Virus record (IMG/VR): IMGVR_UViG_3300019776_000980
Location: 1-46,567 of that record
Length of the DNA stretch: 46,567 nt
Origin: a virus
Reading direction: 5' to 3' (one strand)
The notes below the pieces were generated by a model. That model had not been told where the DNA came from and made no database searches. It saw nothing but the letters and a program-made list of their open reading frames with translations. The translations under genes and the position numbers were made by a program. Below, in pieces: positions 17,052 through 24,974 of the stretch; positions within the stretch are counted from its first letter, which is position 1; every line of letters begins with the position of its first letter.

Positions 17052-17140
17052 CGAAAGTAGCTGATCATAGATAAGGACAGAAGGGTAATTGTTTTGAGAG
17101 TTACTACTCCTCTGCTCTTATCTATGATCAGCTGCTTTCG
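17052..17140. terminator. Long inverted repeat between convergent genes
   Basis: Arms 17052-17075 and 17117-17140 match in 23 of 24 positions around a 41-base loop. The right arm contains the stop codon of the leftward gene (17118-17120). It probably terminates transcription from both sides. The left arm may be an inverted copy of the leftward gene's 3' end. Confidence 0.65.
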
Positions 17141-17903
17141 TTACTTGCATCTTTTTCGTGATATAATTCAACCTCCCTTGAAAGGAGAACAACGTCATCT
17201 TCTCCGGCTCCGGAGTGCCGTGATCAGCCATCACCCCGCAGAGTTGCGAGAAGGCAATACGACGTAGCACCAGGGCATTTTCCGGATGCCCCGTTTCGAA
17301 TACTTCCGGCTCCATCATGTCCAGCAGCGCATTGTCCACATCTTCGATGGTTTTCAGGTGCTTCGGATCCTCATTCAGCAGGTAATCGCACAATGCCAAA
17401 CCCCTCCGCTTCAGGTGAATCGCCTTGTTCATCTCCAGGCCATTCTGGTCATATCGGGACGGGAAGTGTTCGGCCAGCTCATTGCCAAATGCTTCGTGCA
17501 CTGAATCCAGAGACGCTTCCACCTGCTCATCTGTCAGGCCCAACACCTTAAGTTCAGTAAGCAGGGACTCCAGCCCATATTCTGTAAGGTCGTTCGCGGC
17601 TACTCCATCCACACTCTCTACCAGCACGGCAAACGCCATTCGCCGCGCGGAGAAGTTCGTGTCAACAAAATGCTGGGCGTAGTGGGCATTACACTTCTCT
17701 AAAAACTCCTCCTGCTCCTTCCCCTGCCGGGCGCCGAAGCGAGCGGCCAGCTGCTCGTGACGCGCCACGTCCTGGGGGGTTGAGCCTACGCCGGCATCCA
17801 GCGCCATGTAGCACTGATATTCCATGTGGCGCCCGGCGGGCAGTTCCATGATGGATTGATAATAGCGAAGGCTATGCTGGGGGCTGAGCTGTATCGAGCG
17901 CAT
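17118..17903 (-). CDS. Unknown 261-residue protein of the tail locus
   Basis: No family is recognised. It is an acidic, helical protein without signal peptide or membrane segment (core around YGLESLLTELKVLGLTDEQV). The frame is open to 17963 but that start would lie over the regulatory palindrome; the ATG at 17903 (MRSIQLSPQH) is preferred. It is divergent from the large possible tail gene at 17975 and is fronted, in the correct orientation, by the same composite element as the terminase-like and tape-measure genes. Confidence 0.65.
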   Translation of the reverse strand: MRSIQLSPQHSLRYYQSIMELPAGRHMEYQCYMALDAGVGSTPQDVARHEQLAARFGARQGKEQEEFLEKCNAHYAQHFVDTNFSARRMAFAVLVESVDGVAANDLTEYGLESLLTELKVLGLTDEQVEASLDSVHEAFGNELAEHFPSRYDQNGLEMNKAIHLKRRGLALCDYLLNEDPKHLKTIEDVDNALLDMMEPEVFETGHPENALVLRRIAFSQLCGVMADHGTPEPEKMTLFSFQGRLNYITKKMQVTKAADHR

Positions 17904-17938
17904 GAGTGAAAGGGGAAAGGTAAGATTGTGTAATAAAC

Positions 17939-17973
17939 GCCGTAATTTACGGCATAAATACACGATATTTCGT
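17939..17973 (-). promoter_or_regulatory. Composite late-region element between divergent tail-locus genes
   Basis: On the reverse strand it reads ACGAAATATCGT, an 8-bp spacer, then GCCGTAAATTACGGC, a 15-bp inverted repeat that is perfect except for the central base. This matches the element at 5478-5512 in order and spacing. On the forward strand it ends 1 bp before the ATG at 17975, so it could govern both genes. Confidence 0.7.
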
Positions 17974-17974
17974 C

Positions 17975-20251
17975 ATGCTAGGTACCAACGCTCCCCAGTT
18001 CCGCTTCATACTGAACTCTGACATCTTTACTCCAGGCCGCAAGCTGCTGCAGCACGACCCGATTGGATGGGATAGCATGGGCCTGACGATTCACCGGGAT
18101 CAGAAGTACCACGGTATTGCCACTGAGTACAACAGCGAAACCCTGGGCTTTATCAAGGACGGTAAGCAGTACCTGGAACAGGCAAAAGACAATCGGGGCA
18201 TTGAGGCCGACATTGATCTGGAGGTGCAGATATACCGGCCCAATGAGTTCTACTGGGACACCTACCGGCATTATCGGCTCGACCTGACTGCGGCGGAAGA
18301 AACGGCTACGGAATTTCGGTGTGGGTTGGACAACTCGGGCCTGATGCAGAAGTTCCTCAACCGCGACGATACGAAGGTGGATTTACTGGGCCGCGACAAC
18401 GTGAGCGGCGGCGCTTCCTTCCCCCCGCAGCCGGTGGCCCTGGAGTTGCACTCACGCGCTATTTATCAGCGCTTCGACTCGCGTATCACGGAGTCGCCGG
18501 TAAGGGCTGCTCCAAACTTTGTTACCAATGGCGAGTCTCGGTTCCAGATTATGTATTTCGGCTTTGGCGAGCCGAACATCAATGATTTCAAGCTGGAGCC
18601 TGTCTACGGCGGCTTCTTCACCCAGCCCTCGGGCGTAAACAATGCCGAGCAGCCGATCTATACGACGAAAGAGGCGGGCATTTTTGATATCAAAATCAAT
18701 ATTCTCTGCGAGCTAATCGTCAGTCGTACCGGCAATGGCTTCGGCGACTTCGATAAGGTTTCCTGCGAAGTGTTCTTCCGCATCAACGACGAACAGCCAG
18801 TACGCCTTTTCTTTTTCAATGACACGGCCGGGGGTGGTACATTGCGTCGGCAGATTTCGGCCTACTACCCCATATTCCGACGTCTGGACATTGGGGACAA
18901 GATCTACGTCTATGGCCGAATCCATGTGTACGACATCAACGAGGGCATTTTTGGGTATCGGTTCCAGGTAGATGCCAACTTCTTGCCCGGCTCGTTCATG
19001 ACGATCAATGCCGAGACTACTACCACGCCGACGGTAGCCAATGGCCTGTTGATTTACGAGGCGCTGGAAAAGCTTGCCCGCGACATTACCGACGAGCACA
19101 ATACGTTCCGATCCAGCTTCTTCGGCCGCACGGATTCCGTGCATCCGTACCCGGCCGATGGCCCTGGCAGCCTGTTATTCGTAACGGGAGGCTTCCAGTT
19201 GCGCGGGTTTCCACTGGATAAGAAATCCCTCTTTGCCAGCTGGCAGGAGTTGATTGACTCGCTTAGTGCCATCTACAACCTAGGCGTGGGCGTAGAAAAG
19301 CTGCCTGATGGGCGGGAAGTGATTGTCGTCGAAGAGATGTCGTACTTCTACTCGGATGAGATTGTACTGGACCTGACCAACCCAGATGAAGGCTACAGTC
19401 ATACGCGCTTACCCGATACGGCCGGCGAGGATGGGCAAGAGGCCAAAAAGGTTACTGTTGCCGCCGACCACTACAATTCGGTTGATATCGGCTATCAGAA
19501 ATGGCGGCCCAATCAGATCAACGGCCTGGAGGAGTTCAACACCCGGCACGAATATGCGCTGCCCCTGACGCAGGTAAAGAACAAGTACACCCAGCTGAGC
19601 AGCTACATCACGGCCGGCCACTACATCGAAACAGTGCGCCGGGACCGGTACGATATTACCGCCACCACCGATACCAGCTCGGATGATGAAGGCTTCCTGA
19701 TCTGCGTGATCCGCAATCCGGACATTCTCAAGCCGTTCGTAACAGAGCGGGATCAGCTGGCCGTAGATACGGTCGAGGGCATCTACTCTCCGGATACCGT
19801 CTACAACTTACGCCTCAGCCCGAAACGGATGCTGCTGCGTCACGCACCAACACTTGCCGCCGGCCTGATCAGGATTAGCGACGGGGGAGTGAAGTTCAGA
19901 TTTGGGGAAGGCAATTCGGAGCTTAAAAGCCGACTTGCGGGGGAAGAGTTGCCCATCCGAGAAAAGGCGGATGTGCGCATGACTGCCCTCAACCGCAACG
20001 ACCCACAATACCAGGAGTACAACCTGAGCATGCCCGAACCGATATGGTTGCCGATGCAGTACAGCTTTGATCACCCGCTGCGACATACGCAGGTGCAGCA
20101 GGTTCTGGAAAATCCGCGCGGGCGGGTGCGTTTCCGCGACCACCGGGGCCGCGCCTGCGAGGGTTGGATCATTGATTTGAAGCATGATGCCGCCAAAAAC
20201 ATGGCGTCATTCACGTTGAAGGCCTGCGCTCGTTTGGTTGGGGGTAATTAA
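17975..20251 (+). CDS. Large possible phage tail-tip or baseplate protein
   Basis: A 758-residue soluble protein with no signal peptide, rich in beta-type sequence and aromatic residues. I do not recognise a named domain. A phage structural role is inferred from its size, the operator shared with the tape measure gene, and its position as the next high-GC phage-like gene after the tape measure once the 12.6-17.1 kb insertion is ignored. The C-terminal 100 residues (QVLENPRGRVRFRDHRGRAC, then EGWIIDLKHD) resemble a small beta-domain joined to the main body. Its stop overlaps the convergent gene at 20248 by a few bases. Confidence 0.55.
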   Translation: MLGTNAPQFRFILNSDIFTPGRKLLQHDPIGWDSMGLTIHRDQKYHGIATEYNSETLGFIKDGKQYLEQAKDNRGIEADIDLEVQIYRPNEFYWDTYRHYRLDLTAAEETATEFRCGLDNSGLMQKFLNRDDTKVDLLGRDNVSGGASFPPQPVALELHSRAIYQRFDSRITESPVRAAPNFVTNGESRFQIMYFGFGEPNINDFKLEPVYGGFFTQPSGVNNAEQPIYTTKEAGIFDIKINILCELIVSRTGNGFGDFDKVSCEVFFRINDEQPVRLFFFNDTAGGGTLRRQISAYYPIFRRLDIGDKIYVYGRIHVYDINEGIFGYRFQVDANFLPGSFMTINAETTTTPTVANGLLIYEALEKLARDITDEHNTFRSSFFGRTDSVHPYPADGPGSLLFVTGGFQLRGFPLDKKSLFASWQELIDSLSAIYNLGVGVEKLPDGREVIVVEEMSYFYSDEIVLDLTNPDEGYSHTRLPDTAGEDGQEAKKVTVAADHYNSVDIGYQKWRPNQINGLEEFNTRHEYALPLTQVKNKYTQLSSYITAGHYIETVRRDRYDITATTDTSSDDEGFLICVIRNPDILKPFVTERDQLAVDTVEGIYSPDTVYNLRLSPKRMLLRHAPTLAAGLIRISDGGVKFRFGEGNSELKSRLAGEELPIREKADVRMTALNRNDPQYQEYNLSMPEPIWLPMQYSFDHPLRHTQVQQVLENPRGRVRFRDHRGRACEGWIIDLKHDAAKNMASFTLKACARLVGGN

Positions 20252-20670
20252 GAGCCTTTGCGACCTGAGCGACGGCGGGCACGGCGCAATCCGATTGCAA
20301 CTAATTTCTCATCAAACTCTCTCTGCTCAGCTTGATTTAAGGTATCTATCAAATTACGCTGTTGCCAAGCCTGCACATCGCTCAACCGAATGCGCCTGCC
20401 TCTGCTAGTATCGGTGCATTCAACAAATGGTAGACGACGAATATGTCCTATAGGCTTTGTGAGATAGGAACGAACAGTGTTGGAATCAAGACAGAGTAAG
20501 CGTGCTACTTCTTGAACAGTGTATTGAGGGTCAGGCTTGGGCCATTTTGCAAAGTGCTCTTGCACTAGACTTTCTAACACTTGCTCAAACAACGCTTTAA
20601 ACGGCTCATCCAATTTCTCTACAAAGGCCTTCAATGGCTCATCTAGGAGCGACAGGTTAGACTTTGGCAT
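20248..20670 (-). CDS. Helix-turn-helix (excisionase/MerR-like) DNA-binding protein
   Basis: A 140-residue protein. Residues about 48-105 (YTVQEVARLLCLDSNTVRSY, then RRLPFVECTDTSRGRRIRLS and DVQAW) follow the HTH_17/AlpA pattern of excisionases and small phage regulators. An N-terminal helical arm with duplicated DEPLKAFVEKL/DEPFKALFEQV motifs may dimerise. The C-terminus is very basic. No integrase is present, so a regulatory role is more likely than excision. Confidence 0.7.
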   Translation of the reverse strand: MPKSNLSLLDEPLKAFVEKLDEPFKALFEQVLESLVQEHFAKWPKPDPQYTVQEVARLLCLDSNTVRSYLTKPIGHIRRLPFVECTDTSRGRRIRLSDVQAWQQRNLIDTLNQAEQREFDEKLVAIGLRRARRRSGRKGS

Positions 20671-20818
20671 GTGTACTAGCTTTTGTGCAGAGTAACGTTT
20701 ACATCTATTGTTATATTGAGGCCTAATTACAATCCGCCGAATATATCAACACTGGTCACCTAGCTGTGATATGTAAAAGGTCTACTGGCTGTAACCGCCA
20801 CTATCTGTAAGTTATTTC

Positions 20819-21496
20819 ATGCCCCACTGCCCCAATTGCTCCACCGAATACAAGAAGTCTCTCTTCAGCAGCAACCTCCCTTACAACCAGAAGGGCATTG
20901 AACTCATCCAAGCCTTCACCGACTCCCGAGCTACCGGTTACTGTGAGAAGTGCGGCGGTACGCTCGTAGACCAGGCCCGCGCCAACGCCCGGGCTGCTCG
21001 CGCCAGCTTCCAGGAGATTGTGCAGAAGAACATCATCGCCATTCCTATCCTATCGCTGCAGGCGCCCGCTAACTGGGAGTTTCGTCCCATCACTCTCGTC
21101 AGTGGTCAGTCCGTCACGGGCACCGGTGTATTCTCGGAGTTCGCCAGCAGTTGGACCGACTTCTTCGGTGCCCAGTCCAACGCCTACAACCAGAAGATTG
21201 CCAGTGGGGAGACACTCTGCCGTACCCAGCTGCGCATGAAGTGCCTGGAGCAGGGAGGCAATGCTATCCTAGCGGTTGACATTGACTACGCAGAGGTAGG
21301 AGGGGATAAGGGCATGCTCATGGTGTGCATGGCCGGCACCGCAGTGAAGCTGCAGGATACGTCGGTACTGGGTCCGGAAGTGTCCGCGGCTCTGGAGGCG
21401 CTACAGAAAGCTATCGAGGACCGGAAGGCGCTAGAGCGATACAAGGCGCTCGTGGATGGGGAGGCGTATCTGCTGGCGGAGCTGCCGGTTGGGTAA
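20819..21496 (+). CDS. Zinc-ribbon protein with a YbjQ-like domain
   Basis: The N-terminus holds two CxxC pairs (C4/C7 and C42/C45) as in a zinc ribbon. Residues about 95-185 follow the YbjQ/UPF0145 pattern: an amphipathic helix, then a GGNAILAVDIDYAEVGG-like strand-turn and MLMVCMAGTAV. The C-terminal 40 residues form a charged helix. YbjQ proteins form ring-like pentamers of unclear function. Two membrane-protein genes follow on the same strand, so a membrane-linked complex is possible. Confidence 0.7.
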   Translation: MPHCPNCSTEYKKSLFSSNLPYNQKGIELIQAFTDSRATGYCEKCGGTLVDQARANARAARASFQEIVQKNIIAIPILSLQAPANWEFRPITLVSGQSVTGTGVFSEFASSWTDFFGAQSNAYNQKIASGETLCRTQLRMKCLEQGGNAILAVDIDYAEVGGDKGMLMVCMAGTAVKLQDTSVLGPEVSAALEALQKAIEDRKALERYKALVDGEAYLLAELPVG

Positions 21497-21545
21497 ATCG
21501 AATGTTTACAAGACATCGATATTTATACAAGCAGACATCCTTTCC

Positions 21546-22463
21546 ATGTTTAAGCAATTAGGCTCTCTTGAGATCACAGTACCCACGCTTCTCTTCCTTA
21601 TATATCTAACCGGTTTTCTCTGCTTAAATGCCCATCTGCACCCTTATGGACTATATGAGACCAATGCGCTAAGCTTTAACTATGTGAAAGCAGGTGTATT
21701 ATTCCTCCTATACAACTCCAGCTTAGCTGCTCTAGCCCATTTAGTCCATCAGGAGCACAATAAGACAGCGCGATGGGAGTATGGACTTAATATCTTACTA
21801 GTTGCCGTTCTCTCCATTGAGGTTGGCGCAGCAGCTATCTACCTATATGACACGGTAACTGTTACCAGTCTGCCATTCTACATTAGTGCTGAGCATCCGT
21901 GGGTAGCAAGAACTCTTGTGGTGGCCAATGTCCTGCTGCTAATCTGCATTGTTAACATATCCGATAGCGAGGAGACGACACCAACCGATGATAAATTGAT
22001 GTGGGTGATATTTCTCAGCCTCATCTCCACTACGGTCCTATTAGCCTATTTCGAAAGAAGCATTCTGTATAGTTTAGCTCTGTATCACAGTATAGCTATT
22101 GGATGCCTCCTATTATTGGTAAATGATATCCGCTCAGTCCTCAAAGATCCAGAAGAAAGCATTGGGTCGGTTGTCCCCACCTTTGCATTAGTGCTGCTGG
22201 TCGTCAGCTTAGCGTTTGGCAAAATGGTGTATCCATTGATTTCAGCGGCACTAGGAGGAGGAAAACCTTACGCTTCTCGACTCTATCTAACCCCAGCGGA
22301 GCATCAGGTTCTTGTCCAAAGCCACCTGCTGCCTGCTGCCAATCAACTAGATAAGCCTGTGCTCATTCTCTACCAGACAGAGAAAACTGTGTATGTGCAG
22401 CTAGAGGGGAAAGTAGTTGAAATTGCTACTGAAGGAATAAAGGCTTATGAGGCTTCCCAATAG
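21546..22463 (+). CDS. Polytopic membrane protein of unknown function
   Basis: The ATG at 21546 is preferred because the first hydrophobic helix begins soon after (VPTLLFLIYLTGFLCL). About seven hydrophobic segments follow to residue 250, and a soluble C-terminal tail of about 55 residues (KPVLILYQTEKTVYVQLEGK) ends the protein. No transporter or enzyme family is recognised. It is less GC-rich than the phage genes. It lies 49 bp after the YbjQ-like gene. Confidence 0.7.
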   Translation: MFKQLGSLEITVPTLLFLIYLTGFLCLNAHLHPYGLYETNALSFNYVKAGVLFLLYNSSLAALAHLVHQEHNKTARWEYGLNILLVAVLSIEVGAAAIYLYDTVTVTSLPFYISAEHPWVARTLVVANVLLLICIVNISDSEETTPTDDKLMWVIFLSLISTTVLLAYFERSILYSLALYHSIAIGCLLLLVNDIRSVLKDPEESIGSVVPTFALVLLVVSLAFGKMVYPLISAALGGGKPYASRLYLTPAEHQVLVQSHLLPAANQLDKPVLILYQTEKTVYVQLEGKVVEIATEGIKAYEASQ

Positions 22464-22592
22464 CATGACTGCTTGGGTTAGCGATTAAGGTACGTCCTCA
22501 CTGCCATGTATCCCCCCCCGTATCGAAGTGTTAAGCTTGCCGAATAGGCAGCTATATTGCTTATCTGTATTCCCTATATAAACGGCCGCGGT

Positions 22593-23072
22593 ATGCGCAA
22601 TAGGATTTGGTATCTGTTGGTGGAAACCAAGACAAATGAGTATTATGCCATATCAGTCACGAAGTTTTATCAGGTATGTGAGTGGCTTACCAATACGTTT
22701 TTGGTAGTAGCGACCTCTGCTGGCGTTGCAGCTTGGGTAACGTGGCAGAAGCACCCCTTCCTTTGGATTGTAATTATCGGCGGCTCTCAACTTCTCACTC
22801 TGATTAAGCCGTTTTTGGGGTTTCCGAAGTATGTCAAAACATACAATGAGAAGTCGGTAGCTCTACAAAACATTGCCTGCGACTTAGAGAACTTGTGGTA
22901 TCAAATCGAACGCAACAAGATAACAGAGGAAGAAGCCGAACGAGACTATAATTCGCTCAAGAAGCGTATAGTAGAAACTGACAGGTTTCCAGATGAGGTA
23001 ATTGTATTTCAGCACACGAAAGCCTTAATTAAGGCAGAAAACCGCGCCGAATCTTTTTTAAGCAGACTATAA
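22593..23072 (+). CDS. SLATT-like two-transmembrane-helix protein
   Basis: A 159-residue protein with a short cytoplasmic N-terminus, two membrane helices (about 32-51 and 55-76, separated by a tight QKHP turn), and a soluble charged helical tail. This layout matches SLATT proteins, predicted pore-forming effectors in bacterial nucleotide- and SLOG-linked conflict systems. No SMODS synthase or SLOG gene is seen nearby. Two polyproline microprotein genes follow with gaps of 2 and 6 bp, so they are almost certainly cotranscribed. Membrane location is well supported; the effector role is inference. Confidence 0.6.
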   Translation: MRNRIWYLLVETKTNEYYAISVTKFYQVCEWLTNTFLVVATSAGVAAWVTWQKHPFLWIVIIGGSQLLTLIKPFLGFPKYVKTYNEKSVALQNIACDLENLWYQIERNKITEEEAERDYNSLKKRIVETDRFPDEVIVFQHTKALIKAENRAESFLSRL

Positions 23073-23074
23073 GC

Positions 23075-23200
23075 ATGGGAAAACAGCCTTCATTACCTAC
23101 TTCACCACCTGTCGGGCCTATTCCAGGTACAAGGTCATTACCGGGGCACCGGAATCCGCCGCCGCCTCCGCCACCTCCACGTCAGAGTAAACAAGGATAG
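23075..23200 (+). CDS. Polyproline microprotein 1, 41 residues
   Basis: Starts 2 bp after the SLATT-like stop. It begins MGKQPSLP, continues through a Pro/Gly/Ser stretch, then SLPGHRN, eight prolines and a basic tail (RQSKQG). It is paralogous to the next gene. A pure proline run of this kind forms a polyproline-II helix, a common docking ligand, and can also stall ribosomes without EF-P. No family is recognised. Confidence 0.7.
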   Translation: MGKQPSLPTSPPVGPIPGTRSLPGHRNPPPPPPPPRQSKQG

Positions 23201-23206
23201 TCATAA

Positions 23207-23332
23207 ATGGCAAAACAACCTTCTTCACCTCGACCTTCACCTTCGCCCATCCCAGATACAAAGTCTTTGCCTGGGCACAGGAATCCGCCTCCGCCGCCGC
23301 CGCCGCCGCCAATACCACAGCAGAACAAATAA
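23207..23332 (+). CDS. Polyproline microprotein 2, 41 residues
   Basis: Starts 6 bp after microprotein 1 and has the same length. It begins MAKQPSSP and shares SLPGHRN followed by nine prolines, ending PQQNK. Differences in the first third show the duplicates have diverged while the shared motif was kept. Its proline run is coded by a CCG-type triplet repeat, which may change length. Confidence 0.7.
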   Translation: MAKQPSSPRPSPSPIPDTKSLPGHRNPPPPPPPPPIPQQNK

Positions 23333-23380
23333 TGGAGTCAGAGAGTCAAGTACCTGTATTAATTATTAACGTCAGTACTC

Positions 23381-23409
23381 AGGCCCATAGCAAAGGGCTT
23401 TTTCTTTTA
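23381..23409 (+). terminator. Terminator after the microprotein genes
   Basis: GCCC (23383-23386) pairs with GGGC (23395-23398), extendable by two weak pairs, followed by a T-rich tract. It closes the YbjQ-membrane-SLATT-microprotein run. Confidence 0.6.
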
Positions 23410-23429
23410 ACACGTTGTCCCATTTTGTC

Positions 23430-23927
23430 ATGCGTACGATTACACTCCTTCCAGTTGAAGAATTTAAATTTCTAAAAGTCCTTCAAATCGAAGGTCCAGA
23501 TTATCACAGGTTTACTGCATACTTGCCTTATATTAGAACGTTCGATGAGAAAAAATATGTACCTCAGCACGCTGCTAAGGACGATTTATTAGATGAGCAG
23601 ATCCTCGCAACTATTCAGTCTGTTTATCCTGATACACGTTTGCGTTATAGTCGAAGCATCTTTTTTGAAGGTGAGCTAGAAGAGACTTTAAAGGCTATTG
23701 CAGGAGGCACAATTAAGCCGTGTACCATACAATTTAATCCACATATCACTTATGAGGTAATAGCCCGTTCGGGACGCACTACTTTCTCGGCTTATCCTTT
23801 CAGTTTTCAGTTGAGAGTCCATTTGTCGCCGGAACATCCAAGACTGGAAGCTATTAATGATTATTTCTTATGCCAACTCCCTCTCGAACAGCTAGATGGC
23901 CTCGCAAAAACCATAAAACCCATTTAG
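23430..23927 (+). CDS. Unknown 165-residue protein
   Basis: No family is recognised. A frame open from a TTG at 23415 is trimmed to the ATG at 23430 (MRTITLLPVEEF). The protein is mixed alpha/beta, soluble and AT-rich in coding compared with phage genes. It is preceded by the terminator and followed by a 12-bp-arm inverted repeat (23948-23959 with 23985-23996), so it appears to be a lone transcription unit. Confidence 0.6.
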   Translation: MRTITLLPVEEFKFLKVLQIEGPDYHRFTAYLPYIRTFDEKKYVPQHAAKDDLLDEQILATIQSVYPDTRLRYSRSIFFEGELEETLKAIAGGTIKPCTIQFNPHITYEVIARSGRTTFSAYPFSFQLRVHLSPEHPRLEAINDYFLCQLPLEQLDGLAKTIKPI

Positions 23928-23959
23928 GTGCATAGCAGTTAAGCAAACTACCCTGCCCG

Positions 23960-24389
23960 CCCATCTTGACTTCCTCCAGTAGGCCGGGCAGGGTAGTGTG
24001 GGGGGGCTTGAGCGAGTCGGCCAGCCGGTCGGCTTCGTCGGCGATGAGTTACATTGTTTTGCGCACGTCGCCCAAGGCCATCGGATATTCGACGTTTTCG
24101 GTAAAGAACTTCTGCAGGCCGTTGCTCAGGCCTTGCATAAATAGTAGGCACCGGCCGGATTCTGCACCAGCCCAGCCACATTGTTGCTGAGCCCAGCCGT
24201 AAAGCCAGCGCTCTGGGTCATGCCCATGTAGTAGCTTTTCAACTGGCCATTGACTTTGCCCAGTTCCGCTTCGGTCTGCCGGATTTCGGACTGCAGCTTG
24301 TCCTGCTGATCGACCGACAGGCCCGTAGCGCGGCCTGTTGCTGCAGCGCGCAGATAGATAATAGCAGCTGCCGGCAGGTGACAGTGCAA
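23960..24389 (-). pseudogene. Decayed fragment of a second tape measure gene
   Basis: Leftward reading gives ATGLSVDQQDKLQSEIRQTE, then SAGFTAGLSNNVAGLVQNPA and GAYY. After frame breaks it continues LSNGLQKFFTENVEYPMALG, DVRKTM and IADEADRLADSL. These align, in order, with residues about 260-400 of the intact tape measure protein. The match is clear but far from identical, so it came from a related phage and not from recent duplication. Both ends of the gene are missing. Confidence 0.8.
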
Positions 24390-24568
24390 GCCGGGGTGAA
24401 CAGCTATACCGATGAGACTGCAGAATGCTGATACGAGACAAAAACAGGCTTTTTAGCACGTAACGGGCGTTTCTTGTGAGATTAGCTTTTACTCTATTTC
24501 TCACACCTTGCGGAGTCAGCACTTTTCTAGCTTTATTCGTGCTCCAACCTATCTAGCATTACTTCCTC

Positions 24569-24904
24569 GTGACGTATTCTGAATTCGAAGACCGCTGGCG
24601 CGTATCTGGTGGCGCTGAGCGGGCCAACTACGGCCTGTTCCTACAAGACCTCTGCGACCTGCTACAGGTGCCGCGACCGAACCCGACGACTGACCGGCCG
24701 GCGGAAGATGCCTACGTGCTGGAGCGCGCGGTGCAGTTCAACGACGGAGCAAAAAAGAGCACCGGGCGCATTGATTTGTACAAAAGGGGCTGCTTTGTAT
24801 TGGAAACGAAGCAAGGAGTCGGTACCTTTACCGGCTTAAATTCTAAGGCACCTGGCACCTGGCACCTGGCACCTGGCACCTGGCACCTCAGACGAAAGGC
24901 GTGA
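24569..24904 (+). CDS. MmeI-like restriction-modification gene, N-terminal nuclease part
   Basis: Starting at a GTG, this frame encodes the N-terminal domain of an MmeI-type (type IIL/IIG) enzyme. It contains [18 protein letters not shown], with D69-X9-E79-x-K81, the PD-(D/E)XK nuclease spacing known for MmeI. Upstream [16 protein letters not shown] is also family-like. The frame runs into six copies of a 7-bp repeat and stops at 24904, cutting it from the methyltransferase that follows in another frame. It is either the off state of a phase-variable gene or a fixed mutation. Confidence 0.75.
   Translation: MTYSEFEDRWRVSGGAERANYGLFLQDLCDLLQVPRPNPTTDRPAEDAYVLERAVQFNDGAKKSTGRIDLYKRGCFVLETKQGVGTFTGLNSKAPGTWHLAPGTWHLRRKA
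24847..24888. repeat. Six perfect copies of the heptamer GGCACCT
   Basis: Units at 24847, 24854, 24861, 24868, 24875 and 24882 are identical. Because 7 is not a multiple of 3, each change in copy number moves the reading frame. The tract sits just after the nuclease motif of the restriction-modification gene. With five or eight copies the upstream frame joins the downstream frame; with six it does not. Confidence 0.95.
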
Positions 24905-24974
24905 ACTGGGCCTAAGTCCCGAGAAACGCCGCACCGGACACGCCACCCGCGGCACGGCCAAATGGGAGCAGGTC

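Noticed and set aside
24847-24888. Heptamer tract as a CRISPR-like repeat
   Set aside because: Units are adjacent 7-mers without spacers; it is a simple tandem repeat inside a gene.
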